Source: Mangrovibacterium diazotrophicum (GTDB lineage Bacteria > Bacteroidota > Bacteroidia > Bacteroidales > Prolixibacteraceae). From it: DNA of 64,000 nucleotides. The notes under the pieces were generated by a model, which searched no databases, was not told the DNA's origin, and saw only the letters and a list, made by a program, of their open reading frames with translations. The stretch spans positions 2,777,320 through 2,841,319 of the forward strand of contig NZ_RAPN01000001.1 of the NCBI RefSeq assembly GCF_003610535.1, read 5' to 3'. Of the stretch, positions 9,346-16,819 are shown piece after piece. Every line of letters starts with the position of its first letter. The stretch's first letter is position 1. The position numbers and the translations under genes are program-made.

Positions 9346-10332
9346 GCCTTCGAGCGCTTTAAATATTTGGGGCCAGGATTCATCTGGGATTTTGGCCCCA
9401 AGTACCTGAATCACCTCTGCAGCCAGAATCCCTCCCAACTTTCCGCAAGATTCAAGTGTCAAGCCGTTGGCCAATCCATATAAAAATCCGGATGCATAAA
9501 CATCGCCTGCACCGGTTGTATCAATTGCTTTTACAGGCGTAGCCGCAATGCGCGCATACAGATCACCGGATTTCACCAGCGAACCTTCTTTGCCGATTTT
9601 CACGATGGCAACCGAACACTGTTGGGCAATTTCTTCCAACGCTTCTTGCGGCTCTTTGCCGGTGTAAGCTTTGGCTTCTTCCTCGTTGGCAAAAACAATG
9701 TCAACATAGTCGTTCACCAAACGCGTCAAAAATCCGCGATCCGCTTCAACCACATTGTAGCTCGCCATATCCAGCGAAATCGTCAAGCCGTTTTTCTTGG
9801 CAATTTTCAGGATACCCTCAATCAGCTCGTGGTTGAAAACCAAATATCCTTCGATGTGTAAATAGTCGTAATCTGCAAATAACTTATCCGACAGGTCGGC
9901 TACCGAAAGTTCACTCGCGGCACCAAGGTAAGTTCCAAAGGTTCGTTCCGAATCCGGAGAAATCAATGTTGCGGCTACTCCTGAAGGAATGCTGCCGTTG
10001 AACAAATGCGGTTCAATTTGAAGATCTTCGAATGATTTTTTGAAAAACTGCCCCATTGTATCGTCGTGCACTTTGCCGATGAAACCGCTTTTTCCGCGCA
10101 ACTGAGCAATACCCCTGATGGTGTTGGCAGCAGACCCCCCGGTTTCCATTCCCGATTCCAACTCGGCACTCGCATCCAGAATACGTTTCGACAAATCAGC
10201 GTCAACCAGCGTCATACTACCTTTCGGCAAACCAAACTGATTCAACAGTTGATCATCTTTTAACTGAACGAGCACGTCGACCAGCGCGCTACCGATTCCG
10301 ACGATTGATTTTTGAGTTTTTGCGTTTTCCAT
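9337..10332 (-). CDS. PfkB family sugar/nucleoside kinase (adenosine kinase-like)
   Basis: A 331-residue ribokinase-fold kinase. Signature 1 is around 'GGSAANTIRGIAQLRGKSGF' (65-84) and signature 2 is 'DTTGAGDVYASGF' (271-283), where Asp277 is the catalytic base. The N-terminal 'GIGSALVDVLVQL' and the ANTIRG block resemble the adenosine kinase branch more than fructokinases, but the family is notoriously hard to assign, so the substrate stays open. Neighbour: a deoxynucleoside kinase converging on it with a 9-nt overlap, which would fit a nucleoside salvage role, though convergent genes are weak evidence. It lies 33 nt downstream of the metallophosphoesterase gene on the same strand and may share its transcript. 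Confidence 0.88.
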   Translation of the reverse strand: MENAKTQKSIVGIGSALVDVLVQLKDDQLLNQFGLPKGSMTLVDADLSKRILDASAELESGMETGGSAANTIRGIAQLRGKSGFIGKVHDDTMGQFFKKSFEDLQIEPHLFNGSIPSGVAATLISPDSERTFGTYLGAASELSVADLSDKLFADYDYLHIEGYLVFNHELIEGILKIAKKNGLTISLDMASYNVVEADRGFLTRLVNDYVDIVFANEEEAKAYTGKEPQEALEEIAQQCSVAIVKIGKEGSLVKSGDLYARIAATPVKAIDTTGAGDVYASGFLYGLANGLTLESCGKLGGILAAEVIQVLGAKIPDESWPQIFKALEGLK

Positions 10333-10365
10333 GCGGCAAAAATAGTAAAAAAGGCGGTTTTAAAA

Positions 10366-11613
10366 TTAAGTCAACTCAATCAGCGTGATCTCAGGCAAAA
10401 TTCCCAGCCGCCCCTGGTAACCGATAAATCCATATCCGCGGTTCACGTAAAGATACTGATCCTGTTCGCGGTACAATCCTGCCCATCGTTTGTAAACGTA
10501 TTGAACAGGGCTCCATTTCAACCCGGGAATTTCGATCCCAAACTGCATGCCGTGCGTGTGACCCGCCAAAGTCAAGTCAATATCTGTGTATTCTTTTCTA
10601 ACCTCAGCATCCCAGTGCGACGGATCATGACTCATAAGGATTTTAGCTGACACCCCTTTTTCATCCAGCCCGGCTACTGCCTTTTTCATATCGCCGTATT
10701 TGGTAAAGCCTCTTGCCCCCCAATTTTCAATCCCGATCAAAGCGATTTGCTTGTCCTCCCGCTCAAGCAAAACATGCTCGTTCACTAACAATCGCCAGCC
10801 CATGTCGGCATGATGCTGTTTCAACTGGTCGAGATTCTCCCTCTTCTCTTCCTCGGAAGTCCACGACACATAATCGCCGTAATCGTGATTGCCCAACACC
10901 GAATAAACACCAAGCGGTGCATTCAGGCGGTTGAACACTTCTTTGTACGGAACTATCTCACCCGCGCGATCGTTAACAAGGTCGCCGGTAAACAGAATCA
11001 AATCAGGTTTCTCACGCAAAATGGCTTCTACTCCTTCTGCCACCGCTTCCGGGTTGTCGAAACTTCCGGAATGAACATCCGAGATTTGAGCGATCCGCAT
11101 TCCTTTAAACTCTTCCGGCAAATTTTTCAGTTTCACTTTCGTCCGCTTCACCTGGTAGCGGTAACGGTTCGTCATGCCATAAACCAAGCCTCCCGTAAGC
11201 GCCGCGCCCAGCAACAAAGCTGTTTGAGAGATGAATGTGAAACGGCTGATAAAACGGGATCCTTCCGGCGGGTTTCCGACCGGGTGATCTTTGAAGGAAA
11301 GTAAAAAGCTGATGGCATTCGGAATAATCATCACCAGATCGGCCAGCAATAAAATGGCTGCAATCAGAAATTTACCGAGGAACACACCAACCAAAGTATT
11401 TACCGAATACTTTAAAGCGACAGACGGCCAGCCACTTCTCCCAAAATGGGGAAAGGCATAAAAACTGAAAAAAACGCTCAAACTAAGTAGGATGTATAGT
11501 GTCCAAAGAACCCATGACCAGCTCGGGTTTACATCACGCAAAACTGATCGCACGGCCACATAGGAGTAATACTCGACAACCAGGACGAAGAGTACAAAAA
11601 TAGCTAATCTCAT
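10366..11613 (-). CDS. Membrane-anchored metallophosphoesterase (YkuE-like)
   Basis: 415 residues: an N-terminal membrane part with four hydrophobic segments (about 1-145) followed by a calcineurin-like phosphoesterase domain. The metal ligands are visible in order: 'DVHSG' (179-183), 'GDLVND' (210-215), 'GNHD' (241-244), 'SHDPSHWD' and 'GHTHGMQFG'. Enzymes of this shape hydrolyse phosphomonoesters or pyrophosphates, some acting on lipid-linked substrates such as UDP-diacylglucosamine, but this one cannot be assigned. The PfkB kinase gene follows 33 nt downstream. No signal peptide; the first segment is probably an anchor, with the location of the catalytic domain depending on the four-segment topology (likely cytoplasmic). 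Confidence 0.88.
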   Translation of the reverse strand: MRLAIFVLFVLVVEYYSYVAVRSVLRDVNPSWSWVLWTLYILLSLSVFFSFYAFPHFGRSGWPSVALKYSVNTLVGVFLGKFLIAAILLLADLVMIIPNAISFLLSFKDHPVGNPPEGSRFISRFTFISQTALLLGAALTGGLVYGMTNRYRYQVKRTKVKLKNLPEEFKGMRIAQISDVHSGSFDNPEAVAEGVEAILREKPDLILFTGDLVNDRAGEIVPYKEVFNRLNAPLGVYSVLGNHDYGDYVSWTSEEEKRENLDQLKQHHADMGWRLLVNEHVLLEREDKQIALIGIENWGARGFTKYGDMKKAVAGLDEKGVSAKILMSHDPSHWDAEVRKEYTDIDLTLAGHTHGMQFGIEIPGLKWSPVQYVYKRWAGLYREQDQYLYVNRGYGFIGYQGRLGILPEITLIELT

Positions 11614-11724
11614 TTTTCTGCTTTCTGTTGTTTATTTGAATTCAAACTGCAATTTCATGGCTTTTCTGCAGCTAATTTACTTAAACAACACAAAAAACAG
11701 ATGGTTTTCGGAAGATCAGAATAA

Positions 11725-11754
11725 CAAAAAAAGCCGGCTCAACAGATGAACCGA
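11725..11754 (-). terminator. Hairpin and T-run, minus strand
   Basis: Minus-strand CGGTTCA-loop-TGAGCCG then a run of seven T. It lies about 120 nt downstream of the small membrane protein gene and upstream of the phosphoesterase gene, so it probably ends the small gene's transcript. The remaining space 11614-11875 shows nothing else except a weak CATCG/CGATG inverted repeat near 11821-11841. Confidence 0.6.
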
Positions 11755-11875
11755 CATCCTCCTTTTGCCGATCCTCCAACCGACACAATATGCTTGAATG
11801 TATGGCTAGGCTCGATAATCATCGCTACTAAAAAACGATGACTCCATGCACCAATTATTTCCCACTATCGGACGC

Positions 11876-12079
11876 TTAGTGAAATTGCTGACAACATTTG
11901 GAAACACTTCTCCAGATCATTGCGATTCCGACTAAAGCAAACAGCACAAGCAATGGAATGTAAAAAGCTTGCGACCATCCGGCGCAGCAAAACAGCGCAC
12001 CTAAAATAATTGTGACCAGAAAGCCTAAGATGCCCCAAACTCCTGCATAAAAACACGTCAATGTAAACAACTTGTTCAT
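11876..12079 (-). CDS. Small two-helix membrane protein, unknown function
   Basis: A 67-residue ORF starting 'MNKLFTLTCFYAG' with two hydrophobic segments (about 5-30 and 38-58) and a short basic/Cys-His tail 'SVSKCCQQFH'. A purine-rich AGAGGA lies 6 nt before the ATG, unusual for this organism, and a TAnnTTTG box lies just upstream, so I take it as a real gene. A longer ORF in another minus frame (11865-12128) has no such support. It diverges from the Crp-family regulator gene and the CRP-like palindrome between them suggests shared control. I do not recognise a family. Confidence 0.55.
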   Translation of the reverse strand: MNKLFTLTCFYAGVWGILGFLVTIILGALFCCAGWSQAFYIPLLVLFALVGIAMIWRSVSKCCQQFH

Positions 12080-12095
12080 GAGTTCCTCTTTTTAG

Positions 12096-12103
12096 CAAAT
12101 TTA
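12096..12103 (-). promoter_or_regulatory. -7 box (TAAATTTG) of the small membrane protein gene
   Basis: Minus-strand TAAATTTG fits TAnnTTTG and is 16 nt before the ATG. No TTTG is seen near -33, which would fit a promoter that needs an activator bound upstream. Confidence 0.45.
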
Positions 12104-12136
12104 GCTCACGTTTGAAACATTTGTTCATTATATTGC

Positions 12137-12150
12137 GTGATATAAATCAC
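12137..12150. promoter_or_regulatory. CRP-type operator palindrome, GTGA-N6-TCAC
   Basis: GTGATATAAATCAC is a perfect palindrome in its outer arms and has exactly the spacing of the CRP consensus TGTGA-N6-TCACA (nine of ten core bases). It sits in the divergent region between a Crp-family gene (ATG 12190) and the small membrane protein gene. The regulator's recognition helix has the Arg-Glu-x-x-x-Arg pattern that reads GTGA, so autoregulation is a direct hypothesis. Confidence 0.6.
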
Positions 12151-12189
12151 AGGGGTGTGTGACATTCGCAAAAACGGAAGAAACAGAAA

Positions 12190-12882
12190 ATGGACCTGAC
12201 AAACTACAGTTGCCGCAATTGCCGGATTAAATCGAGAGCAGTATCGGTTTTAGAGCACGACCAATTAGCGATCCTCGAACAAGGTTGTTCTCAGACTGAT
12301 TTCAGCAAGGGAGAATTAATACTGAAGGAAAACGCGCCAGCGCAATTCGTCACGTACATCCGCCAGGGATTTGTAAAACTTTACAAGAAAGGTATCAGTG
12401 CCAAAGAATATATTCTCAGTATTTCCGGAGAGGGAGCTTTTCTCGGGCTGCAGAACCTCGATGAAAAACGCAAGACCAACTACTTTTCAGCGGTTGCCAT
12501 AACAGATACCAAAGTTTGTTACCTCGACATTCATTACTTCGACCAGCTGCTAAAAATGAACGGTGCTTTCGCGTCAGAGGTCATCAGCTATATTTTTCAC
12601 GACGAGATGAATTACTTCGAACGGCTCATCAACAATGTGCAACAGCAGCTCCCCGGCCGACTGGCGACGGCACTTCTCTACTTCTACCGGCAAGTGTACA
12701 AGAAGAACCCTTTCGAATTGAACCTTACCAAAGCCGAGTTAGCGTCGCTGATCGGTACTTCCCGCGAAAGCGTCACTCGTCAACTTAAAAGCTTTCATGA
12801 TGATGGCATCATCGAACTTCAGAAAAGCCAAATCGTCATTCGGGATGAAAACAAGCTTGAAGAAATCAAACAGAAAGGTTAA
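12190..12882 (+). CDS. Crp/Fnr family transcriptional regulator
   Basis: A 230-residue regulator with a cyclic-nucleotide-binding-like beta-roll (about 20-125), a dimerisation helix (about 126-165) and a C-terminal winged helix. The recognition helix 'GTSRESVTRQLKSF' carries R192, E193 and R197, the RExxxR pattern with which CRP reads GTGA half-sites. Cys8 and Cys11 form a CxxC near the N-terminus, but the further Cys residues needed for an FNR-type iron-sulphur cluster are not arranged as in FNR, so the ligand is unknown. A palindrome with matching half-sites stands 40 nt upstream of the ATG. The gene is monocistronic and ends in a strong hairpin. Confidence 0.92.
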   Translation: MDLTNYSCRNCRIKSRAVSVLEHDQLAILEQGCSQTDFSKGELILKENAPAQFVTYIRQGFVKLYKKGISAKEYILSISGEGAFLGLQNLDEKRKTNYFSAVAITDTKVCYLDIHYFDQLLKMNGAFASEVISYIFHDEMNYFERLINNVQQQLPGRLATALLYFYRQVYKKNPFELNLTKAELASLIGTSRESVTRQLKSFHDDGIIELQKSQIVIRDENKLEEIKQKG

Positions 12883-12915
12883 GCTTCCATCGGAAAGTCA
12901 ATTAGCAAAAGTCAG

Positions 12916-12946
12916 AGAAAAGCCGACCAACTTGGCCGGCTTTTCT
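12916..12946. terminator. Bidirectional hairpin after the Crp-family gene
   Basis: AGAAAAGCCG and CGGCTTTTCT form a perfect 10-bp stem. It is 34 nt after the regulator stop and also lies beyond the 3' end of the lipoprotein gene at 13058 on the opposite strand. Confidence 0.75.
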
Positions 12947-13057
12947 GCTATCAAAATGACCTCCTCCAACCATGTTGAAATCAAATTTTCAACCTAAAAA
13001 CGGCCATTTTATCTTTGGGGAACAAGTTCTAACCTACAAACAATTCAGGTTCAGCTT

Positions 13058-13726
13058 CTAATTTTTATACTTCCCGTATCCGGGCCCCCAAGGACTATTA
13101 TATTCATCGTAGAAAAAAGGAGGAATTTCTCCTTCGTTAACAACCTGAATAACGATCAACTCCGGCCAGTACATCGATTCAAAACCAATCTCTTTACCCT
13201 CTGAATTATACCAAATTCCACCCGACAAGGTATCGGACGACCGGCTTGAAACCAGCTTTCTCATATGAGACCAGTATTGCCCATCCACCTCTCCGGAGTA
13301 CTTAAATACAATCCAACCGTTCGAGTTGACCCAAGTCTCCGGATAAACTCCGTCTTTACGAATCAACCCAGAATTCCAATGCGCATTCAGCCTTGTATCC
13401 AGCAGCTCAGGCGGCATCATATAAATCCAATAGTCATAATTGGCTACCAGCATATTCCAAAACTCGCTACCCTCACCGTTATAAACATGCTGCTTGTAAT
13501 GTGGCCAGCCCTCAAAATAGCTGTCCCCCAACATCATGTTTATCAGGTAGCCATTAAACTGCTGTGCATTCCAGTTAAAACCCCAATCATCAAACCCAGT
13601 TAGCTTGACGTTCGCTTTTTTTAGCTCTTCCTGAGTCACATTCTCATCCAAAGCTGTTTCCTGGCAGGCACTCAACACCAGCACCAAAGCCAGAAAAATT
13701 CCAAAAACACAAGTTAATTTTTTCAT
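13058..13726 (-). CDS. Lipoprotein of unknown function, aromatic-rich
   Basis: A 222-residue protein with a lipoprotein signal: basic start, hydrophobic core and lipobox 'LSAC' (Cys21 as acylation site), so it is expected at the envelope. The mature part is unusually rich in Trp, Tyr, Phe and Asn (for example 'GFDDWGFNWNAQQFNGY', 'YDYWIYMMPPELL'), as in ligand-binding or carbohydrate-facing domains, but I recognise no family. It lies downstream of the AraC/TPR regulator gene at 13870 on the same strand, 143 nt away, so it may be co-transcribed with or controlled by that regulator. Confidence 0.75.
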   Translation of the reverse strand: MKKLTCVFGIFLALVLVLSACQETALDENVTQEELKKANVKLTGFDDWGFNWNAQQFNGYLINMMLGDSYFEGWPHYKQHVYNGEGSEFWNMLVANYDYWIYMMPPELLDTRLNAHWNSGLIRKDGVYPETWVNSNGWIVFKYSGEVDGQYWSHMRKLVSSRSSDTLSGGIWYNSEGKEIGFESMYWPELIVIQVVNEGEIPPFFYDEYNSPWGPGYGKYKN

Positions 13727-13869
13727 GATAGCAGACTTAAAGATTACAACCCAAAGTTCGGGTTATCATCACCTTATAACTTAGCAGCCTGCGAGCACAA
13801 ACTATCAATCCTGAAGCAGCCCTTTCAAAATTGACGCATCAGGCAGTATTTAAAAATGCAACGGGAAAT

Positions 13870-15720
13870 TCAACGGGGAAGCACAACTCCTAGTTTGTCG
13901 ACAAGCTTTCGGAAGGCGGGATCAGAATGCAACGGATAAAAATCAGGATAAGTCACCATCACCGGAAGATCTTCGTTTTTATAGTCGAGGGCAATTTGAA
14001 GATACTTCATCGCATCTTCCTTTAGATTCAGCATCATGTAAATCGATGCAATAATTACCGGGTTCGAACAGTAGCGAGCTTCGTTCTGTGTAGCTCCCGT
14101 CAGCCAAAAGTACAGGCAGTTTTCAAAGGTGTCGGTGTTATAACAATCAATCATAGCTTCATTTCCCATGATATGTTGCAACTGCAACCACGCTTTCAAC
14201 GCTTTCTCCTTTTCACCCGACTGGTAGTACGCAAAACCAATTCCATTCCAGGCAAAGCCATAATTCGGGTTAAGCTCGATCACCTGCAAGTATTTCCGAA
14301 CCGACTCCCGATATTGCCCGGCAATGTAGTACCGCTCGGCAACCACGCAACCTGTTGCCGGATTTACAGGATCCAGGTCTTCTGCATTCAATGCTTCTTC
14401 AATCGCCTGAGTATACTGACCATTCACCACATAATAGTCTGATAGTATGAGATGCGCGCGTGCATTGCTAGGCTCCGCTGCCAGGCCTTTTTCCACCATC
14501 CTTTTCATCTCATCCCAATTCCAATCGAGCTTACCTAGAACAAGCCCTCCGACTATATCAGCTTCCGCCAAATCCGGGTCTATTACTCTTGCTTGACCAA
14601 TAGCTAGCCGCGCATTTTCACGGTTCGTATTCTTTTCCAGGTTATCGCCAATGAGTGTATTCACCGCCAGGTAACTTTCTGCCAAAGCAACGTAGGCCGG
14701 CGCAAAATCGGGCGCCAACACAATCGATTCTTTCAAATAGCCGATTCCTTTCACCAGCGAGTTATATCGAATTTTTTGTGTATTTACCAGGTAACGACCC
14801 CGCAGGTACAAATCATAGGCCTCGGCGGGCACTTCAGGTTCTTCCACCTTTTCCAGCGTCTTTCCGGTTATTTTCGAAATCTCACCGGCTATTTCATTTG
14901 AAACATGACTAATCAATGGCAAAACATCGCCGGAGTCCTGATCGTAAGTTCCCGCCCAAACATGATCCTCTTCAGGCAAAGGGTCTATCAACTGCACGAC
15001 TACGCGCAAGCTGTCTTCATCATAAATGACCGATCCTTCCAACAAAAGGTCGACACCCAGATCCCGCGCTATTTCGGGGTAAAGCTGTTGCTTATTTTTA
15101 TAAACCATTGCCGAACCTCGGGAAATCACCCGGATTCCGGCGTTCTTGTACAATTCAAAAGTGAGCGCTTCGGTTATTCCGTCAGCCAGGTATTCTTTGT
15201 CCTGATTTTCGGATAAAAACTGAAAAGGCAGAACCGCAATGGCCATTTTTTCGCTCACCTGTTCGTCTTCAGGAATCACAATCGACAAATAGCCCATCAA
15301 AACAAGCATCATCACAAGCAGCGAAACAACAATAGGCTTCTTCCGCCACCAACGAACTTTGCCGACTTGCCCGGACAGTACTGCCGTTCCTCCTTCTTCC
15401 AATTGCTTTTTATACTCTCCGGGTGTTAATCGGTAAAAATCCAAAAAGCACTTATTGAAATAAGATGGACTGCTAAACCCAACTTTATAAGCGATTTCAG
15501 AAGCTGTGAGATCCTTTTCTTCCAAAAGTTTGCGCGCCTCATCAAGCCGAATTTCACGAATAAGCTGATTGACAGATTTCCCTGTCCCAAGCTTCACTTT
15601 CCGGAGAATCTGCGAACGGCTCAAACCAACAGCTTTGGCCAAATCAGAAACACCGAACTTTTCGTCCTCCAAATTTTGAAGAATAATTTCTTTAACCTTA
15701 TTGACGAAGTGCTCCTGCAT
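13870..15720 (-). CDS. Membrane-tethered AraC-type regulator with TolB-like and TPR domains (copy 1)
   Basis: 616 residues in a CadC/ToxR-like order. An AraC HTH (about 8-107) ends in the classic second helix-turn-helix 'SEIAYKVGFSSPSYFNKCF' and 'LTPGEYK'; a single membrane segment lies at about 128-150; then a TolB N-terminal/FlgO-like domain (about 158-290, starting 'IAVLPFQFLSENQDKEYLADGITEAL'), split here as 'IAVLPFQF' and 'ADGITEAL'; then TPR repeats to the end (for example 'PNYGFAWNGIGFAYYQSG'). DNA binding would be cytoplasmic and the sensory part periplasmic. A second copy with the same architecture is at 18853. Targets are unknown; the lipoprotein gene downstream and the NigD-like gene upstream are candidates. 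Confidence 0.88.
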   Translation of the reverse strand: MQEHFVNKVKEIILQNLEDEKFGVSDLAKAVGLSRSQILRKVKLGTGKSVNQLIREIRLDEARKLLEEKDLTASEIAYKVGFSSPSYFNKCFLDFYRLTPGEYKKQLEEGGTAVLSGQVGKVRWWRKKPIVVSLLVMMLVLMGYLSIVIPEDEQVSEKMAIAVLPFQFLSENQDKEYLADGITEALTFELYKNAGIRVISRGSAMVYKNKQQLYPEIARDLGVDLLLEGSVIYDEDSLRVVVQLIDPLPEEDHVWAGTYDQDSGDVLPLISHVSNEIAGEISKITGKTLEKVEEPEVPAEAYDLYLRGRYLVNTQKIRYNSLVKGIGYLKESIVLAPDFAPAYVALAESYLAVNTLIGDNLEKNTNRENARLAIGQARVIDPDLAEADIVGGLVLGKLDWNWDEMKRMVEKGLAAEPSNARAHLILSDYYVVNGQYTQAIEEALNAEDLDPVNPATGCVVAERYYIAGQYRESVRKYLQVIELNPNYGFAWNGIGFAYYQSGEKEKALKAWLQLQHIMGNEAMIDCYNTDTFENCLYFWLTGATQNEARYCSNPVIIASIYMMLNLKEDAMKYLQIALDYKNEDLPVMVTYPDFYPLHSDPAFRKLVDKLGVVLPR

Positions 15721-15821
15721 TCGGATTTGCCGGGATTGTTTTAAACCAGTACTGAGCTATACGAAATGATGTTTATTGAGGTTTTCCAGTCCAGCAGAAG
15801 GCGATCGTTTTTGCACAAATG

Positions 15822-15854
15822 AAAAGGAGCTGCCCTATACCGGACAACTCCTTC
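15822..15854 (-). terminator. Terminator of the NigD-like gene
   Basis: Minus-strand AAGGAG...CTCCTT outer arms with an inner TGTCC/GGGCA pairing, followed by TTTTCATTTG, 27 nt after the stop. Confidence 0.65.
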
Positions 15855-15880
15855 GTAAATCTATTTGCTAAATTGAATCG

Positions 15881-16633
15881 CTACTCGAGCATGTTCAACA
15901 TGTCGTCTTTTTGAAAAACTTTTGCCTGTGCTTCTTTCAACGAGTAATCGTAAGTCAGCACCAAGTTGTATTGATATTCTCCTTCCTTATCCAAAGCCCG
16001 CAGGTAAATATCGACGGATGTCTGTCCATCAACCTGAAGCTCCGAAATATCGAAAGAAGCAATACCCCACTGCAGGTAATTGTATGGATCTCCGTTCTTG
16101 TTATGCTTCAGTTCCAGAATAATCTCACCGTCACCAGTCTCCAAATCGTCCGTGTCTTTAACCAAATTGATGAAATGAGTGAATCCCAATCCACCTCCGT
16201 ATTCAAACTGAACATTCAGGTAATCGTCCGTAAACCAGGTATCCGTTATGGTTACCGCATCATTTCCTATCGAGTCTCTCACCTCCTCCGTTGTCTCGGC
16301 CGTAAAATTGAAAATCGGCTTGGTCAGAATCTCCGACATAGAATTAATTTTCACATAGTAATCGTATCCCGAACTTTCCTCAGCATCGTCCAGAATCGTG
16401 TAGTTCACAAACACCCGCATGCCGTCTTCCAAATGTTCCGGGTCGACATTTGTAGCCGAGGGCCACAATTTGTCGCCGCCATCGGTCGTAACCGAGAAAT
16501 AATCAGATGATTTTACGACAGTGCCGGTCGTTATCCAATACTTGCCCAACGAGTAATCGTCGTCGTCATCGTTGCAACTCACCAGGAATACGCTGATGAG
16601 CAAAAAGAAAAATCCATTTTTTAATAGTTTCAT
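15881..16633 (-). CDS. NigD-like lipoprotein
   Basis: A 250-residue lipoprotein: hydrophobic signal and lipobox 'LVSC' followed by an Asp-rich spacer 'NDDDDDY', the typical outer-membrane/surface export-like context of Bacteroidota lipoproteins. The rest has the two-part NigD layout: an N-terminal OB-like domain (about 30-105, 'TTGTVVKSSDYFSVTTDGG') and a C-terminal beta-sandwich ending 'NLVLTYDYSLKE'. NigD family members occur beside nitrogen or bacteriocin-like genes in Bacteroides, but their function is not established. I start at the ATG at 16633, which gives a standard signal; an upstream in-frame start adds nine residues. The gene lies between the two AraC/TPR regulators. Confidence 0.82.
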   Translation of the reverse strand: MKLLKNGFFFLLISVFLVSCNDDDDDYSLGKYWITTGTVVKSSDYFSVTTDGGDKLWPSATNVDPEHLEDGMRVFVNYTILDDAEESSGYDYYVKINSMSEILTKPIFNFTAETTEEVRDSIGNDAVTITDTWFTDDYLNVQFEYGGGLGFTHFINLVKDTDDLETGDGEIILELKHNKNGDPYNYLQWGIASFDISELQVDGQTSVDIYLRALDKEGEYQYNLVLTYDYSLKEAQAKVFQKDDMLNMLE

Positions 16634-16819
16634 TGTTCTGTTCTGTTTAAAAATTCCCAAAAGCTTATACCCAATAGATGGAGAGTTTTGAAAATGGTTG
16701 CTTTGAAAAGCACCTTTCCGTTTATCGATTCGCCTTCAACAATTTACAAAAATCGAACTTTCAAAAAAAGGACTTTCTGTTGTTTTGTAATCCCCGATTC
16801 CTTGCAAATACAACAGTTT

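Noticed and set aside
11865-12128. 87-codon minus-strand ORF overlapping the small membrane protein gene
   Set aside because: It lacks a ribosome site and membrane or family pattern and crosses the -7 box; the 67-residue frame fits better.
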